From Aquabacterium sp. (lineage in GTDB: Bacteria > Pseudomonadota > Gammaproteobacteria > Burkholderiales > Burkholderiaceae_C), in contig NZ_JACPYU010000003.1 of NCBI RefSeq assembly GCF_016195855.1, positions 248,001 through 312,000 on the forward strand: DNA of 64,000 nucleotides, written 5' to 3'. The notes under the pieces were generated by a model. The model did not search any database and had not been told where the DNA came from. It worked only from the letters and a program-made list of their open reading frames with translations. This document shows positions 61,904 to 64,000 of the stretch, in pieces (position 1 is the stretch's first letter; every line of letters begins with the position of its first letter). The translations under genes and the position numbers were made by a program.

Positions 61904-62857
61904 TCAGGGCTTGTCCTGCTTGCGGACCATGCGTTTCATGTCGTCCAGCGACACGCGGGCTTCGGGCGCCACCTTGATGCGCGGCATGGGCTTGATCGCA
62001 TGGCCGTAGACCAGTTCCACCGTGAGCCCCAGGCGGCCATCTGGCCGTGCCAGCCGGCTGACCAACTCGTCTTGCAGGCGCGCCTGCCAGCGCGGCGTGC
62101 GCAGGCCGGGCTCCCGCCCATGTGCCACGTTGCCGCCCCAGGTTCTCAATTCATCCAGCATGGCCTCGGGCGTGGCCCAGGTCAGCGTCAGCCGCTCCAT
62201 GTCCATCACCGGGTCGGCAAAGCCGGCCTTGACGAGCTCATCGCCCAGGTCATGCATGTCGACAAAATCAATGGTGGGCAGCGCCCAACCCAGGGCTTGA
62301 TAAACCGCACGCAGCTCTCGCGCCGTATCGGGCCCCAGGCCTGAGCACATCAGAAAGCCGTCGACCGACAGGTGCCGATGCCATTGCGCCATCAGCGCGG
62401 GCAGGCTGGGGTGGGCGTGCAGGCACATATTGGCCCACAGCATCTGCGCGCCATCGGGCAAGAGCCCGGCCGACAGCAGCGCCTCGCTCGACCAGGCTTG
62501 CTGCACATCGCGGCGCCACAGCGTCTTCCAGGAGCGCGTGGCGCCCCGCTCCAGCTCGGACCGGCTGCGCTGCAGCAGCCCCTCGGCCGGCTCGACCACC
62601 CAGCGCTGCGCCTGGGGGTAACGCGCCTGCACCAGTTCGGCACCGGCCCCCAGAAAGGCCGACCAGTCGATCCAGTTGGCCGGCTCCAGCTTGATGGGTG
62701 TCAGCTTGTCCGCCAGCCGGCGGGCGGCCTCCAGGTGCAGCCAGGGCGCTTGCGCCAGTGCGGCCATGCGCCGGGCTTGCCGCTGCAGGGCCACATCGCT
62801 GGGCGAACAAGGCGGCACAGAAGGGGTATCCAAAGGGGGCAACTGAATGGGGGACAT
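61904..62857 (-). CDS. BioC-like SAM-dependent methyltransferase
   Basis: Methyltransferase-like protein (317 aa) resembling the BioC-type proteins that methylate malonyl-ACP to start biotin synthesis; in Burkholderiales a gene of this kind is found beside comF. The SAM-binding region is degenerate: instead of a clear GxGxG there is FLGAGAELVQARY and WVVEPAEGLL. Later strings: LPDGAQMLWANMCLH, LSVDGFLMCSGLGP and FVDMHDLGDELVKAGFADPV, as in the family's C-terminal part. The ATG at 62857 (MSPIQ) is preferred to a start at 62950, which would overlap the divergent comF gene. Activity in biotin synthesis is uncertain. Confidence 0.8.
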   Translation of the reverse strand: MSPIQLPPLDTPSVPPCSPSDVALQRQARRMAALAQAPWLHLEAARRLADKLTPIKLEPANWIDWSAFLGAGAELVQARYPQAQRWVVEPAEGLLQRSRSELERGATRSWKTLWRRDVQQAWSSEALLSAGLLPDGAQMLWANMCLHAHPSLPALMAQWHRHLSVDGFLMCSGLGPDTARELRAVYQALGWALPTIDFVDMHDLGDELVKAGFADPVMDMERLTLTWATPEAMLDELRTWGGNVAHGREPGLRTPRWQARLQDELVSRLARPDGRLGLTVELVYGHAIKPMPRIKVAPEARVSLDDMKRMVRKQDKP

Positions 62858-62922
62858 GAAACGCGACAAACAGCCCCAATCGGGGCGATGTTGCCCAAAG
62901 GGGTCATCAGTATATTGACTGG

Positions 62923-63678
62923 ATGCTTTCCGCCTTGACCACAAGGGCATCCAGTGCCTTGACCCGACTGCCGCGCGGCCTGGGCCGCCTCGGTCAATGC
63001 CAACTGTGCCGAAGCTGGCAAAGCCAGCCCATCTGCGCAGCCTGCCTCACCGCCTGGCGGCACCCGAGCCGCCGCTGCCTGCGTTGCGCGATCGACCTGC
63101 CCCACGACCACCCGGACACCGTCTGCCAGGCATGCGAGGACCAGTCACCGGAATTTGATCGGGCCATCGTTGCCGTGGATTACAGCGGGCCATGGCCTGG
63201 CTTGCTGACCCGGCTGAAGTTTCAAGGTGCCACCGCGCTGGCCAAACCCCTGGCGCAACTGCTGGCCGAGGCAGTTTGCGCTCGGCGTGGCGCCACAAGC
63301 CTGATCGTCCCGATCCCGCTCTCGAAGCAGCGCTTGCGTGAACGAGGCTACAACCAGTCTTGGCTACTGGCCAAACAAGTGGGGCGGCGCCTGGACATTC
63401 CTGCACGCGTGGACGTACTGGAACGCTCGCGCCATACCCAGCGCCTGATGAACCTGTCCGCCGAGGAGCGGCTGAGGCAGATCAGGGATGCATTTCATGT
63501 GTCGCCCCGTGCGCTCGCCACACTGGCAGGCCAGGACGTTGCCATGGTGGACGACGTCATGACCACTGGCGCCACGCTCAACGCCTGCGCGCTCGCCCTG
63601 CTGGAAGCTGGTGCGCGCAGTGTGTCGGCCTGGGTGGTCGCGCGAACGCCGGCGCCCACCAACGTCAGATCAAGCTAG
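62923..63678 (+). CDS. comF: ComF-family phosphoribosyltransferase-like protein
   Basis: ComF/GntX-type protein (251 aa). The N-terminus carries an imperfect zinc ribbon (CQLCRSW, CAACLTAW, CLRCAIDLP, CQACED; eight cysteines within 26-70), the rest is a type I phosphoribosyltransferase fold with PRPP loop VAMVDDVMTTGAT (about 205-217) and RGYNQSWLLAKQVG. Family members help DNA uptake in transformable bacteria, though many Gram-negative ones have unknown roles. The ATG at 62923 overlaps nothing but lies 65 bases from the divergent methyltransferase start. No other competence gene is in the window. Confidence 0.93.
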   Translation: MLSALTTRASSALTRLPRGLGRLGQCQLCRSWQSQPICAACLTAWRHPSRRCLRCAIDLPHDHPDTVCQACEDQSPEFDRAIVAVDYSGPWPGLLTRLKFQGATALAKPLAQLLAEAVCARRGATSLIVPIPLSKQRLRERGYNQSWLLAKQVGRRLDIPARVDVLERSRHTQRLMNLSAEERLRQIRDAFHVSPRALATLAGQDVAMVDDVMTTGATLNACALALLEAGARSVSAWVVARTPAPTNVRSS

Positions 63679-63699
63679 GCGGATACCGCCCTGCCCGTG

Positions 63700-63728
63700 T
63701 TGACTTTCCAAGCAGACATTCTTAGGGT
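63700..63728 (+). promoter_or_regulatory. Sigma-70-like promoter before the last gene
   Basis: TTGACT (63700-63705), a 17-base spacer and TAGGGT (63723-63728). The -35 is strong, the -10 weak. It lies about 50 bases before the start of the exported protein gene and after comF, so it probably drives that gene. Confidence 0.5.
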
Positions 63729-63780
63729 TGGAAGCAGGCGCCATCAGGTGCCACAAATCATTCAACCAGGAGCCATGGCC

Positions 63781-64000
63781 ATGCGCGCGTACAGCTACTG
63801 GGTCGCAGTTGCGGCCATCGCAACGGTATATGCAGCCGATACCCAAGCTGCAAGCTACCACTACAACTTCGAGGCCATCGCCAGTGGCGATCTCAACGGT
63901 CCGGTGAGCGGATCATTCAGTGTGGACCTCAATCAGATCGCACTGTCACAGACGATCACCAGAGCCGATGGCGCCATCCAGCTTTACCAGAAGGAAGAAG
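63781..64000 (+). CDS. Exported protein of unknown function (3' end outside window)
   Basis: The first 73 codons of an exported protein. The ATG at 63781 is preferred because AGGAG lies eight bases upstream; an in-frame ATG at 63775 adds two residues. A signal peptide covers residues 1-about 24 (VAVAAIATVYAADTQA, cleavage near TQA-AS). The mature part, AASYHYNFEAIASGDLNG, followed by VSGSFSVDLNQIA, has the beta-rich, Ser/Gly-rich character of many PEP-CTERM-type secreted proteins, but the C-terminus that would decide this is beyond the window. Function cannot be assigned. Confidence 0.7.
   Translation, partial: MRAYSYWVAVAAIATVYAADTQAASYHYNFEAIASGDLNGPVSGSFSVDLNQIALSQTITRADGAIQLYQKEE

Overview
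The window is high-GC DNA with dense, mostly operonic genes and few gaps. Gene content and order point to a betaproteobacterium of the order Burkholderiales, near the Sphaerotilus/Leptothrix/Aquabacterium or Comamonadaceae groups. The main clues are oxyR next to recG, ppk1 with sixA, the order ctaC-ctaD-small assembly gene-ctaG-DUF2970-ctaE-SURF1-ctaA-ctaB-SCO, a choline-kinase-type homoserine kinase, and a BPSS1780-type membrane protein. The genus is inference; no rRNA or tRNA gene was seen.

Layout. 1-4.3 kb: a truncated PrkA-type kinase and a GspE/PilB-type ATPase with an unusual N-terminus. 4.5-6.6 kb: a three-gene bufferin-type (copper-binding modified peptide) cluster, bufA1-bufB-bufC. 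6.6-9.2 kb: ybgC-tolQ-tolR-tolA, without tolB-pal. 9.3-15.6 kb: sixA, ppk1 (behind a good Pho-box candidate), polA and an outer-membrane protein. 15.8-25.5 kb: thrB, a membrane protein, oxyR, recG, then queA - hybrid sensor kinase - tgt, so the kinase sits inside the queuosine pair. 25.5-26.2 kb: a 778-bp gap holding the most striking signal, two about 280-bp imperfect repeats in divergent orientation. Their stems are kept while the stem sequences differ, as expected for a structured RNA or a hairpin-rich mobile element. 26.2-36.0 kb: membrane and lipid genes (nuclease-like protein, CAAX-type protease, two LplT-like transporters, one fused to a PlsC acyltransferase), small envelope proteins, an XRE regulator and a CoA-transferase.

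36.0-38.1 kb: tonB-exbB-exbD. 38.2-49.0 kb: part of a type VI secretion cluster (TssA, OmpA-like, TagF, TssM, an unknown 517-aa protein, PAAR, a TagX-like M15 peptidase and a divergent membrane-anchored protein). Sheath, baseplate, Hcp, VgrG and ClpV genes are not in the window. 49.1-52.1 kb: folE, a BLUF blue-light sensor, a DUF429 protein and an aldose-epimerase-type mutarotase, tightly packed. 52.1-61.6 kb: the full caa3-like cytochrome c oxidase gene set with haem A synthesis and copper insertion genes, led by a near-consensus sigma-70 promoter and a hairpin-bearing leader. 61.9-64 kb: a BioC-like methyltransferase, comF and the start of a secreted protein.

Copper is a recurring theme: the bufferin cluster could chelate excess copper, while SCO and CtaG supply copper to the oxidase. 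Several genes start with GTG or TTG (tolR, tolA, ppk1, the OmpA-like gene, ctaG and others). Very long open frames opposite real genes occur throughout and are treated as by-products of high-GC codon use.
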